Shown here: positions 1 to 6,094 of the stretch, piece by piece
How the letters are laid out: each line of letters starts with the position of its first letter
Numbering within the stretch: position 1 is the stretch's first letter
NCBI GenBank assembly: GCA_964398805.1
Contig: CAYNNI010000046.1
Coordinates: forward strand, 1 to 6,331
Direction: 5' to 3'
Length of the DNA stretch: 6,331 nt
DNA from: CAISDH01 sp964398805
Lineage (GTDB): Archaea; Micrarchaeota; Micrarchaeia; Micrarchaeales; Micrarchaeaceae
Notes under the pieces: model-generated
Seen by the model: only the letters and a program-made list of their open reading frames with translations
Databases searched by the model: none
Told to the model about the DNA's origin: nothing
Position numbers and translations under genes: made by a program

Positions 1-94
1 TGTTTAAGACTGCTCGCGGACAGTTCTTACCTGCATGGCTAGCGATGAATACCGTCAGACCTTTGTTGGCATGCAGTACACCTTTTGCTCTCAT
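1..94 (-). CDS. 5' end of an unidentified gene, cut by the window edge
   Basis: An open frame starts at ATG (94-92, minus strand) and stays open for 31 codons to the left edge; the protein begins MRAKGVLHANKGLTVF. The start is well supported. Read on the minus strand, AAAGGTGA lies directly before it, with the GGTGA core at 99-103 and a 4-nt spacer, which is a strong archaeal Shine-Dalgarno match. An AT-rich TATA-like element (TTTAAG on the minus strand, about 131-136) sits at a distance that would allow a short leader carrying this ribosome site. The visible residues contain no motif I recognise, so no function is assigned. It is separated from the operon to its right by about 530 bases and so is probably transcribed on its own. 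Confidence 0.6.
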   Translation of the reverse strand, partial: MRAKGVLHANKGLTVFIASHAGKNCPRAVLN

Positions 95-98
95 ATTT

Positions 99-103
99 TC
101 ACC
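99..103 (-). promoter_or_regulatory. Shine-Dalgarno site of the left-edge gene
   Basis: On the minus strand the five bases read GGTGA, inside the longer match AAAGGTGA, four bases before the ATG at 94. This complements the conserved 3' end of archaeal 16S rRNA and decides the start of the partial gene. It also argues against the plus-strand reading frame that overlaps the same bases, which has no such site. Confidence 0.65.
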
Positions 104-257
104 TTTCCCGAATAGGATTCTATACAAAGCCTTAAATTCTCTTCCTTGGAGTTTCACGATTAACGTATATGTGCCGGAATTCCTTTATAGGACTGCGGGA
201 GGGAGAGCATCGTATAAAGTATACTGTGGAAATCGCAATACAGAAATTAGGGTACTT

Positions 258-306
258 AAGCTTCTTGATAATGGTAAAGTTTGTAGACAAGAAACCATTA
301 TAGCTT
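258..306. repeat. Long imperfect inverted repeat (potential hairpin)
   Basis: ATAATGGT at 268-275 is the exact reverse complement of ACCATTAT at 294-301. Just outside these arms, AAGCT at 258-262 pairs with AGCTT at 302-306, leaving a 5-nt bulge (263-267) on one side only. The enclosed 18 bases contain a small further repeat, TTGT-AG-ACAA (281-290). In total 13 pairs frame the structure before the inner one is counted. It lies in non-coding sequence and could fold in RNA from either strand. No T run follows closely, so a terminator role is not supported. Confidence 0.45.
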
Positions 307-364
307 CCTGACAAATCGACAGCGTGTGAGGTAGGCCTCGTCACAAAACGAAAAAGTAACCTAC

Positions 365-378
365 TGTCGTAGACGACA
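365..378. promoter_or_regulatory. 14-bp palindrome, possible operator
   Basis: The bases read TGTCGT-AG-ACGACA, with two perfect 6-base arms around a 2-nt spacer. It lies about 15 bases upstream of a TATA-like stretch (GATATATT, 394-401). The symmetry and position fit a site for a dimeric regulator, but no regulator gene or second copy of this sequence is visible, so the role is inferred. Confidence 0.3.
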
Positions 379-419
379 AGATAAGAAAAGTTCGATATAT
401 TTGAAATGAAATTAGTGCT

Positions 420-527
420 ATGAATCCAAATGTCAGGATCCTAAAGAAACCATTAGGAAAGGAGCTAAAGTCTGTCTTCGATTCCGAACCCATGGCGTAT
501 ACATTCCATCAAGATGGAAGACACTGA
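420..527 (+). CDS. Doubtful 35-residue micro-ORF
   Basis: ATG at 420 opens 35 codons ending in TGA at 525-527; the protein begins MNPNVRILKKPLGKEL. A TATA-like GATATATT at 394-401 is centred about 22 bases before the ATG, slightly close but near the spacing of leaderless archaeal genes. The product has a basic first half and matches no family I know. The frame is short enough to arise by chance. A palindrome (504-519) lies inside its last third, which would be unusual for a constrained protein gene. It could equally be a remnant of a longer degraded gene. Confidence 0.18.
   Translation: MNPNVRILKKPLGKELKSVFDSEPMAYTFHQDGRH
504..519. promoter_or_regulatory. 16-bp palindrome, possible operator or RNA stem
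   Basis: The bases read TTCCATC-AA-GATGGAA: two perfect 7-base arms with a 2-nt spacer. The spacing matches that of the palindrome at 365-378, but the arm sequences differ, so they need not bind the same factor. A 2-nt loop is too tight for RNA unless the innermost pairs open. The tight symmetry favours a DNA-binding site over a terminator. Confidence 0.3.
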
Positions 528-627
528 GAGCACTGCGCGTCTATCAGTTATTTAGTTTACCTAATCAAAAAGGATTTCTACAGAGCCGAAAATCAAAGAA
601 TTACGTATTTTGGGGTTATCGTGAGTC

Positions 628-843
628 TCAAGCCTCACCATGCACCTGCCAGAAAGAAATTCTGAGCATAGACCTTGCGTTGTCGACGTACTCCTGCATC
701 TTTCTAAGCTTATACTGCCCCTCAAGTTCATCGCACACAGACTTCCTGACTCTTCCCTTGGCTGCCTCCGGAAGAACCTCATCCCCACGCGGGGCTCTCA
801 TGCCCTCCACACACGCCACACATTTCTGCTTGTTTTTCGCCAA
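628..843 (-). CDS. 71-residue Cys-containing small protein, function unknown
   Basis: I do not recognise this family. The frame begins with TTG at 843-841, five bases after the stop of the glycosyltransferase gene, and ends in TGA at 630-628. AGGTG (minus strand, 850-846) overlaps the upstream stop and can serve as the ribosome site, although its 2-nt spacer is short; this and the tight packing favour the TTG. An internal ATG at codon 15 is the alternative start but would remove the CxxC. The protein has C8-x2-C11, then C37 and H68, which could bind a metal, although four widely spaced ligands are weak evidence. Residues about 24-60 are rich in K, R and E and look helical. Codon use (AGG, AAG, GAG, GTG) resembles the operon genes and not the AT-rich flank. 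Its place as last gene suggests co-expression with the glycan genes. Confidence 0.5.
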   Translation of the reverse strand: MAKNKQKCVACVEGMRAPRGDEVLPEAAKGRVRKSVCDELEGQYKLRKMQEYVDNARSMLRISFWQVHGEA

Positions 844-848
844 ACCAC

Positions 849-2567
849 CTAACCCTTCTTGTTCAGGTAGTAGAATCCGTATTCGTAGTTGGACGGCGCG
901 TATGTCGCCGTGGCAATCGGGGTCATATCAAAGCTCTGGTTAACGTAAGTGCAGAGGTTCTTGGGCGTGTGGCACCAGTAGCCGTAGTCTAGCACGGTGC
1001 AGCCGTACTCCGACGAGAGCCGGTTGTACTGCGTAGTGTTGTAGAGATAGCTCAGCTGTATCGCCGCCCTGCCGTTGATGTTGAACAGCGATGGGTCGTA
1101 GGTGTAGACAAGGCAAGAGGATGGTATGCTGCCGCTTGCATTGTACACGAATCCCTCGTAGAAACGGGCGTCGCCCGCCTGCATGACCTGCGCGGGCGAT
1201 ATGGAAAGCATCGGGGAAAGCTGCACTATGGGGAATGCAAGCACACCGATCGCGACGGCCATTGCCACGTAATCTGCCAGCCTGGCAGTCCCCTCTTTCT
1301 TGGCGGGCACGATAAACTCAATCACATACGCCACTGCGACTCCGCCCAGTATGCTTGGCTGCGCCACAAGGCTGAGCATGAACCGCCAGTCCACGCCGTA
1401 TATGACGCTGCCGGCGTAGAACGCAGTGTACAGCACGAAGAAAGCGAGGAACCAGATTGTCATCGCAACAACCTCGCGCCGCCTTCGCCGCATCAGAAGA
1501 AGCGCCGCGCCGAGCAGCGCCAGCGCCGTGAAGAGCACAGGCTGCATTATGTACTGCTTGCTGTACGCGTTGAACCAGAAGTTCACGTTCGAACAAACAT
1601 TGACCTTGAAATTCTGCAGATTCTCAATTCCGGTGACGGGCACTCCGGTGAAATTCTTGCTGCACGTGTTCTGCATCTGGCCCACCGCGCCGAAGTCCCC
1701 GTAGCTGTACTCATACGCCGCGTACGTTATTGACGGAGCAAGCGCAACCACGAACACGAGCAGCGCAATAAGCACATCAGTGTCAAGGAGGTGCTTAGCC
1801 GCAAGGCCGAAGGCATCTTTGATCTCTGCCAGCACACCCTTCCCACCGAGAAGCAGGTATATGGCCGCGAACACCGGGAGATAAAGGAGCGCATTGACCC
1901 TCATGTAGCTCAGGAGCGCGAAGGACATCAGCATGTTCGACATGCTCCACAGCCTCTTCCCGCGCACGAACACCAGCAGGAAGAACAGCGCGACAAGCGA
2001 GTAGGCGAGCAGCGCCATGTCCGAGTTCGTGGGCATGGCCCAAACGAGCACAGCCGGGGAAAGCGCCATCAGCACCTCGGCGAACGCCGCGGCCTTGGCG
2101 TTCCTGAACATCAGCAGCGTGACGAAGAACGTCATAAACACCGCCATCGCGGCCAGGAGCAGCTCCGCGCCATAGGCGGCATAGCGCTGCACGCCGAAGA
2201 TTAGGAATGCTATCACGAAGTTGAACGATAGCCCTATCGGCTCGTGGAATATCTCCCCAATGAAGCAGTTGACCGGAGTGCCGTAGTCGCACATCGCTGC
2301 CTGGCCCGTGTGTATCAGCTGCTGCGCCATTCCTTGGTAGATTGTATCGTCGAAGAAGAGCAGCTGCGTCGGCTTGACGAGGTAGAGCTCTACCGCGAGA
2401 AACGCGACCACTATCGCGACTGAGGCCGCAAGATGGCGCTTCCTGAGTCCGGCACCCTTCAGGGTCTGCACAATGCGATTTCTGTCATAGACGATTCCGA
2501 TAATGAGGCCAACGAACGCAATCAGTATCCCCGCAGTAAGGCCGTATTCCGTTAGCGCCACAGGCAT
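849..2567 (-). CDS. GT-C fold membrane glycosyltransferase (GT39/ArnT/PMT-like)
   Basis: This 572-residue integral membrane protein probably transfers a sugar from a lipid-phosphate carrier to an acceptor on the outer face of the membrane. I count about 12 membrane spans (roughly 9-27, 47-64, 133-153, 160-178, 184-202, 208-223, 225-241, 264-282, 341-359, 366-386, 396-419, 431-450). Charged loops such as RRRRRE (360-365) and PAKKEG (421-426) fall inside. The first large outer loop has the paired acids D73-D74 in FFDDTIYQGM, the usual catalytic spot of GT-C enzymes, followed by HEPIGLSFNF (108-117), which resembles the conserved Pro-containing juxtamembrane helix of the GT39 group. Residues 451-572 form an outer C-terminal domain. 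All eight cysteines (93, 101, 302, 325, 485, 523, 532, 539) and four N-x-S/T sequons (305, 476, 510, 543) lie on the predicted outer side. The ATG immediately follows the carbamoyltransferase TGA, with GGTG at 2573-2576 as a ribosome site, so translation is probably coupled. Donor and acceptor cannot be told from sequence. Confidence 0.8.
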   Translation of the reverse strand: MPVALTEYGLTAGILIAFVGLIIGIVYDRNRIVQTLKGAGLRKRHLAASVAIVVAFLAVELYLVKPTQLLFFDDTIYQGMAQQLIHTGQAAMCDYGTPVNCFIGEIFHEPIGLSFNFVIAFLIFGVQRYAAYGAELLLAAMAVFMTFFVTLLMFRNAKAAAFAEVLMALSPAVLVWAMPTNSDMALLAYSLVALFFLLVFVRGKRLWSMSNMLMSFALLSYMRVNALLYLPVFAAIYLLLGGKGVLAEIKDAFGLAAKHLLDTDVLIALLVFVVALAPSITYAAYEYSYGDFGAVGQMQNTCSKNFTGVPVTGIENLQNFKVNVCSNVNFWFNAYSKQYIMQPVLFTALALLGAALLLMRRRRREVVAMTIWFLAFFVLYTAFYAGSVIYGVDWRFMLSLVAQPSILGGVAVAYVIEFIVPAKKEGTARLADYVAMAVAIGVLAFPIVQLSPMLSISPAQVMQAGDARFYEGFVYNASGSIPSSCLVYTYDPSLFNINGRAAIQLSYLYNTTQYNRLSSEYGCTVLDYGYWCHTPKNLCTYVNQSFDMTPIATATYAPSNYEYGFYYLNKKG

Positions 2568-4274
2568 TCATGCACCGTTCTTATTCGTGACGAACAGGCC
2601 GTTCATGAACATGTACTTCGTCCTGGTCTTCTTCATGGTCTCTATCGCATCGGCGGGGCTCATCACGATGGGCATGCCGTGTATGTTGAAGCTCGTGTTG
2701 AGCACTATGCCGTATCCCGTCCGCTTCCTCATGTTCCGGAGCAGGTCACGGTATGCCGGGTTCTCCTTGCCCACCATGTGCGGCCTCGCGGAGCCGTCTA
2801 TGTGCATCACAGACCGCGTCTTGTCGCGCGCTTCCTTCTTCACGAAGTACGCCATCGTCATGAACTTGTCGTAGCCCTTGCTGTCAAACTCGAGCATGCG
2901 CTCAGCTTCCTCCTCCAGCATCGACGGCGCGAAAGGCTGGTACCACTCGCGCCTCTTCACCGAGAGGTTGAGCAGCTCCTTGACCTCCTCGGAGCCGCTG
3001 GGCGCGAGTATGCTCCTGTTCCCAAGGGCGCGCGGCCCGTACTCCATGCGGCCCTGGAACCAGAAGACGTAGTTGCCCGCGCTTATGAGCTCGCTCGCAT
3101 GCGAAGCCTGCTCCTCCGCGCTCTCGCGCTGGTAGCTGAGCTCGGGCTCGCCCCTGAGCGCATGCTCGGTCTGCGCCTCGTTGTACTCGCTGCCTAGATA
3201 GGCGCCAAAGTCGTGGCTCGTGTTGCCGGTAAGAAGGTAGTTGGTGTAAAGCGCGGCTCCCAGCGCCATGCCGCCGTCGCCCATGTGCGGGAACACGTGC
3301 CAGCGCCTGACCTTCTCGAGCGTCCTCATCTTCATGTTCGCCTTTACGTTGGAGAAGAGACCGCCCGCCAGCGTTATGTCTCCGATGCCGTAGTGCTCCG
3401 CGACATTGCCCACGAACTTCGTGAGCGCGTTTTCCAGCAGCTGCTGCGCCATGTACGAGAACTGCTCGCGCGGCATCTGCCAGGCTATCCGCTGCAGCAT
3501 GGAGAACTGCCTTGCCGCGCCGTACTTCGCATGCATCGCCGTGCCGGTGACCTTAAAGAAGTCCTTTAGCTTGTTGTCCCCGTAGGGAAACGGATAGGAG
3601 TAGTCCGCCATCGCCATGACCTTGCCCTCGTCCTCGAGCTCGCGCATGCCCACGATGTTCGTGACCTGCTCGTACAATATCCCCAGCGAGTGCCTTGCGG
3701 GTATCGCCAAGTGCCTCTCCAGCTTCCCGTTCTCGAGCGTGCCCACGCTGCCCGAGAGACCGTCGCCAAGGCCGTCAAGCGTTATCACAAGGGACTTCCT
3801 GAACGGCGCAGTGAATGCCGCGCTCGCCGCATGCGCGGTGTGGTGCTCCACGACGTGTATCTCGGGGTCCGCGAAGCCCATGCCGCGCAGCCTTCTCGTG
3901 ACTATGCTCCTGCTTATGCCGTTGCACAGAGGAAGCACTCCGATTGTTGTAAGCCTGTACTTGAGGTTGTGCCTTGCGTTCTCAAAGGACGGCTTTGGGA
4001 TCTTCCTGCGCCGGAACTGGTAGTAGTGCTCCTTCATTCCCGGAAACACGCGCTCGAGAGTCTTCGTGAACTCCGTTGTCGAGAACGCTACATGCTCCAC
4101 GTCCGCGGGCTTTATCTCCGCACAGGCAAGCGCGGCGTTTATCGAGTTGTAGGGGAAGTTTATCTCGAGCTTGCGCTTCGTGAAGCGCTCCTCGTTCGCG
4201 GCGAAGACTATCTCGTTGTCGCGCAGCAGCGCGGCGCCTGCGTCATGCCCATCCCATACGCCTAAGATGTACAT
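2568..4274 (-). CDS. O-carbamoyltransferase, NodU/CmcH/TobZ family
   Basis: Enzymes of this family activate carbamoyl phosphate with ATP to carbamoyl-adenylate and pass the carbamoyl group to a hydroxyl, often on a sugar. The 568 residues match the family's usual length and domain order. The N-terminal actin/HSP70-like domain shows GVWDGHDAGAALL (5-17), EERFTKRK (28-35), HHTAHAASAA (144-153), DGLGDG (167-172), EGKVMAMADY (216-225), AGGLFSNVKAN (303-313) and MGDGGMALGAA (331-341). The C-terminal domain shows QGRMEYGPRALGNRS (407-421), KRREWYQPFAPS (440-451), DGSARPH (493-499) and NTSFN (526-530). Metal- and nucleotide-binding histidines and acids appear intact, so it should be active. It is soluble with no signal peptide, hence cytoplasmic. 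It lies 51 bases after thrS and touches the glycosyltransferase gene, which points to a glycan or glycolipid substrate rather than an antibiotic. No clear Shine-Dalgarno precedes its ATG. No carbamoyl-phosphate source is encoded in the window. Confidence 0.92.
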   Translation of the reverse strand: MYILGVWDGHDAGAALLRDNEIVFAANEERFTKRKLEINFPYNSINAALACAEIKPADVEHVAFSTTEFTKTLERVFPGMKEHYYQFRRRKIPKPSFENARHNLKYRLTTIGVLPLCNGISRSIVTRRLRGMGFADPEIHVVEHHTAHAASAAFTAPFRKSLVITLDGLGDGLSGSVGTLENGKLERHLAIPARHSLGILYEQVTNIVGMRELEDEGKVMAMADYSYPFPYGDNKLKDFFKVTGTAMHAKYGAARQFSMLQRIAWQMPREQFSYMAQQLLENALTKFVGNVAEHYGIGDITLAGGLFSNVKANMKMRTLEKVRRWHVFPHMGDGGMALGAALYTNYLLTGNTSHDFGAYLGSEYNEAQTEHALRGEPELSYQRESAEEQASHASELISAGNYVFWFQGRMEYGPRALGNRSILAPSGSEEVKELLNLSVKRREWYQPFAPSMLEEEAERMLEFDSKGYDKFMTMAYFVKKEARDKTRSVMHIDGSARPHMVGKENPAYRDLLRNMRKRTGYGIVLNTSFNIHGMPIVMSPADAIETMKKTRTKYMFMNGLFVTNKNGA

Positions 4275-4301
4275 ATTCCCACAGCGAATGCGTGTGAATG
4301 C

Positions 4302-4324
4302 TCCTCGGAAAAGAGGAATAAAAA
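4302..4324 (-). terminator. T-rich tract with small hairpin after thrS, possible partial terminator
   Basis: Directly after the thrS stop the minus strand reads TTTTATTCCTCTTTTCC, and TCCTC (4317-4313) can pair with GAGGA (4306-4302) around a 6-nt loop. Archaeal RNA polymerase stops at T runs of five or more; the two runs here are only four, so I expect at most partial termination. The TTTTATT stretch could instead be a weak TATA element, which would start a message about 20 bases before the carbamoyltransferase ATG. Either reading would let thrS and the glycan genes be expressed at different levels. Confidence 0.3.
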
Positions 4325-4325
4325 C

Positions 4326-6020
4326 CTAACCCTGCGCAGTGCTGCGCCTTTCCAGTATCTCCTCCGTTATCCTCTTGGCGAAGTCCTCCAGCTTGACGCC
4401 GTGCTCCTGCTTCCCCGACAGGCTGCGTATCGTCACTGCCTTCGCGTCCTGCTCCTTCTTGCCGAGTATGAGCATGTACGGCACCTTCTGCATCTGCGCC
4501 TCCCGTATCTTGTAGTCAAGGGTCTTGTCTGAGCTGTCCAGCGCGACCCTGACTTTCCTCTTGCGCAGCTCGTCGTACACTTCCTTCGCGTAATCGTTAG
4601 TCTGCTCTGATATCGCTATCACGCTTGCCTGCACCGGCGAAAGCCACGCCGGAAGCTTCCCCTGGTAGTGCTCGACCAGCACGCCGATGAATCTCTCGAG
4701 CGAGCCGATTATCGTCCTGTGTATGATCACGGGCATTACCGCCTCGCCATTCTCGCCGACGTAGCTCAGGTTGAACCTCTGCGGCTGCTGGTAGTCGAGC
4801 TGTATCGTTATGCACTGCCACTCCCTGCCCGACGCATCGAGCACATGGCCGTCTATCTTCGGCCCGTAGAAGGCGCCGTCCTTGTCCTTTATGCCGTAGT
4901 CTATCTTGTTCCTCTCAAGGGCCTTCCTGAGGTAGCCCGTCGCCTTCTCCCAGAGCTTCTCGTCGCCGAGATGCACCTCCGGCATGGTCGATAGGTAGAA
5001 CTTGTACTTCATCTCGAAGATCGCATAGATCTCCTTCGAAAGCCTTATGATGTCCGTGATCTCGTCCTCTATCTGGTCCTCCCGTGCGAATATGTGCGCG
5101 TCGTCCTGCGTGAACTGCCTTGCCCTGAACAGTCCAGTGAGCGCGCCGCTGACCTCATTCCTGTGTATCATGTCGAACTCCGCAAGCCTTACCGGCAGTT
5201 CGCGGTAGCTGCGGGTCCTTGCCTTGTACACGAGTATCGCGTTGGGGCAGCCCATTGCACGCAGGCCGAGCTGCTCGCTGTCCGCGTCGAAGATAAACAT
5301 CTCGTTCTTGTACTTCTCTATGTGACCGCTCACGTGCCACAGCGCGACGTTAGCAAGCACGGGAGTGCATATCTCCTCGTAGCCATACTCCTCGAGCTTC
5401 CCGCGCAGTAGCCGCACAAGCTCCTTGTATATCGTGAAGCCCTTGTTGTGCCAGTAGACCATGCCAGGCGACACTTCCTGGAAGCTGTACAGGTCGAGCT
5501 TCTCCCCGATGGTCCTGTGGTCCGTGTCCGGCAGTCCCGACCAGTCGCTCTTCCTCACTATGGAGGTGTTGACCTCTGCCGGCTTTTCCCTCTTGAGAAT
5601 CTTCTTCGCCCCCTCCTTGCCGTAGCTCCTCGACTGTTCCGCAAGCGGGTGCCCCTTTATCGCAAGCGTGAGCCTCTTGTTCCAGCCGAAGGGCGCCTTC
5701 TTGACCTCGAAGCTCTTCGCGGCCTTCTCCGCGAGGTAGTCCACGATCTTCATCGCGTTCTTGGGCTCCGCGAGGTCGCTGCTGAGGTGCGCGAACGGGT
5801 ATATCACAAGCCTCTTCCGCTTGAGCTGCGCCATCGTCTTGGAAACATCGTCCAGGGCCCTGTCCGCCATGCTGTCCTCGTCTCCCCTTTCCACGCTGAC
5901 GAGCAGCGCCAGCGCGTCGTCTATAGTTGCCTTCTTCTCGCTGCTTTCCTCGTAGACGCTCGCTTCTGGCTTGACCAGCTCGTAGCTTATGCTGTCGCAA
6001 TCAAGCTGTAGAATCCTCAC
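4326..6020 (-). CDS. thrS: Threonyl-tRNA synthetase with archaeal proofreading domain
   Basis: It attaches threonine to tRNA-Thr in the cytoplasm and should remove mischarged serine. The 564 residues begin with the archaeal D-aminoacyl-tRNA-deacylase-like editing domain (about 1-140), including YPFAHLSS (74-81) and KGHPLAE (122-128), which hold conserved editing residues. The bacterial TGS/N2 editing region is absent. The class II core follows: motif 2 with HRNE (286-289) and FRARQF (299-303 region), and motif 3 with HRTIIGSLERF (434-444). Zinc ligands C258, H309 and H434 are all present. The anticodon-binding domain spans about 463-560. The core, with SGALTGLF and QDDAHIF, reads like the bacterial type. 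The Cys ligand sits in MGCPNA where bacterial enzymes usually have MNCPGH. The GTG start is chosen because MRILQLD aligns with the N terminus of other archaeal enzymes and a TATA box lies 26 bases upstream, as in a leaderless message. Confidence 0.96.
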   Translation of the reverse strand: MRILQLDCDSISYELVKPEASVYEESSEKKATIDDALALLVSVERGDEDSMADRALDDVSKTMAQLKRKRLVIYPFAHLSSDLAEPKNAMKIVDYLAEKAAKSFEVKKAPFGWNKRLTLAIKGHPLAEQSRSYGKEGAKKILKREKPAEVNTSIVRKSDWSGLPDTDHRTIGEKLDLYSFQEVSPGMVYWHNKGFTIYKELVRLLRGKLEEYGYEEICTPVLANVALWHVSGHIEKYKNEMFIFDADSEQLGLRAMGCPNAILVYKARTRSYRELPVRLAEFDMIHRNEVSGALTGLFRARQFTQDDAHIFAREDQIEDEITDIIRLSKEIYAIFEMKYKFYLSTMPEVHLGDEKLWEKATGYLRKALERNKIDYGIKDKDGAFYGPKIDGHVLDASGREWQCITIQLDYQQPQRFNLSYVGENGEAVMPVIIHRTIIGSLERFIGVLVEHYQGKLPAWLSPVQASVIAISEQTNDYAKEVYDELRKRKVRVALDSSDKTLDYKIREAQMQKVPYMLILGKKEQDAKAVTIRSLSGKQEHGVKLEDFAKRITEEILERRSTAQG

Positions 6021-6040
6021 GCATATAACTTGCAGGAATA

Positions 6041-6051
6041 GCTATATATGC
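6041..6051 (-). promoter_or_regulatory. TATA box of thrS (leaderless promoter)
   Basis: The minus strand reads GCATATATAGC. The box centre lies about 26-27 bases before the GTG at 6020, so transcription should start at or very near the first codon, with no room for a ribosome site. GCATATA at 6021-6027 is inverted relative to TATATGC at 6045-6051. This pair spans the region from start site to TATA box and could be a regulator site, or merely a by-product of the AT-rich box. Confidence 0.6.
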
Positions 6052-6094
6052 GTTGGGCTGTTTTGTGAAATATCCGCCGTAGTGTCCTTATATC

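Larger units (their letters stand above)
95..627. other. AT-richer intergenic stretch without a convincing gene
   Basis: This 530-base region is visibly richer in A and T than the operon beside it. Overlapping short frames exist on both strands, but none has a credible start site together with protein-like sequence. It holds a long imperfect hairpin (258-306), two palindromes with 2-nt spacers (365-378 and 504-519), and one leaderless-style micro-ORF (420-527). Downstream of the 71-residue gene that ends at 628, the minus strand has short T runs, including T5 at 571-567, which could end transcription weakly. I see no tRNA-like cloverleaf, CRISPR repeat or recognisable mobile-element fragment. 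It may be a promoter region, a degraded gene, or the site of a small RNA. Confidence 0.5.

Noticed and set aside
45..311. Plus-strand frame of 88 codons at the left end
   Set aside because: It has no ribosome site or well-placed TATA box, its sequence does not look like a folded protein, and it overlaps on the opposite strand the start of a gene with a strong GGTGA site.
318..343. GAGG-TAGG-CCTC short stem near 330
   Set aside because: Only four clean pairs, and a bulge breaks any extension. Too weak to list as a structure.
132..344. Minus-strand frame of 70 codons in the AT-rich region
   Set aside because: There is no start signal, the composition is chance-like, and it would overlap the leader of the left-edge gene.
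561..788. Minus-strand frame of 75 codons overlapping the small Cys protein
   Set aside because: It is a shifted-frame shadow. The 628-843 frame has the operon spacing and codon use.
640..943. Plus-strand frames opposite the small protein and the end of the glycosyltransferase
   Set aside because: They are antisense shadows with no start signals and low-complexity products.
1791..2292. Long frames on both strands inside the glycosyltransferase gene
   Set aside because: Their products are dominated by R, H, E and A, as expected from GC-rich antisense and shifted frames of a membrane protein gene.
2679..4265. Several plus-strand frames opposite the carbamoyltransferase
   Set aside because: They are antisense shadows. 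The minus-strand frame has nearly every family motif.
5350..6011. Frames of about 190-216 codons overlapping the thrS editing domain
   Set aside because: They are low-complexity R/G/E-rich products of the wrong frame over a clearly recognised domain.
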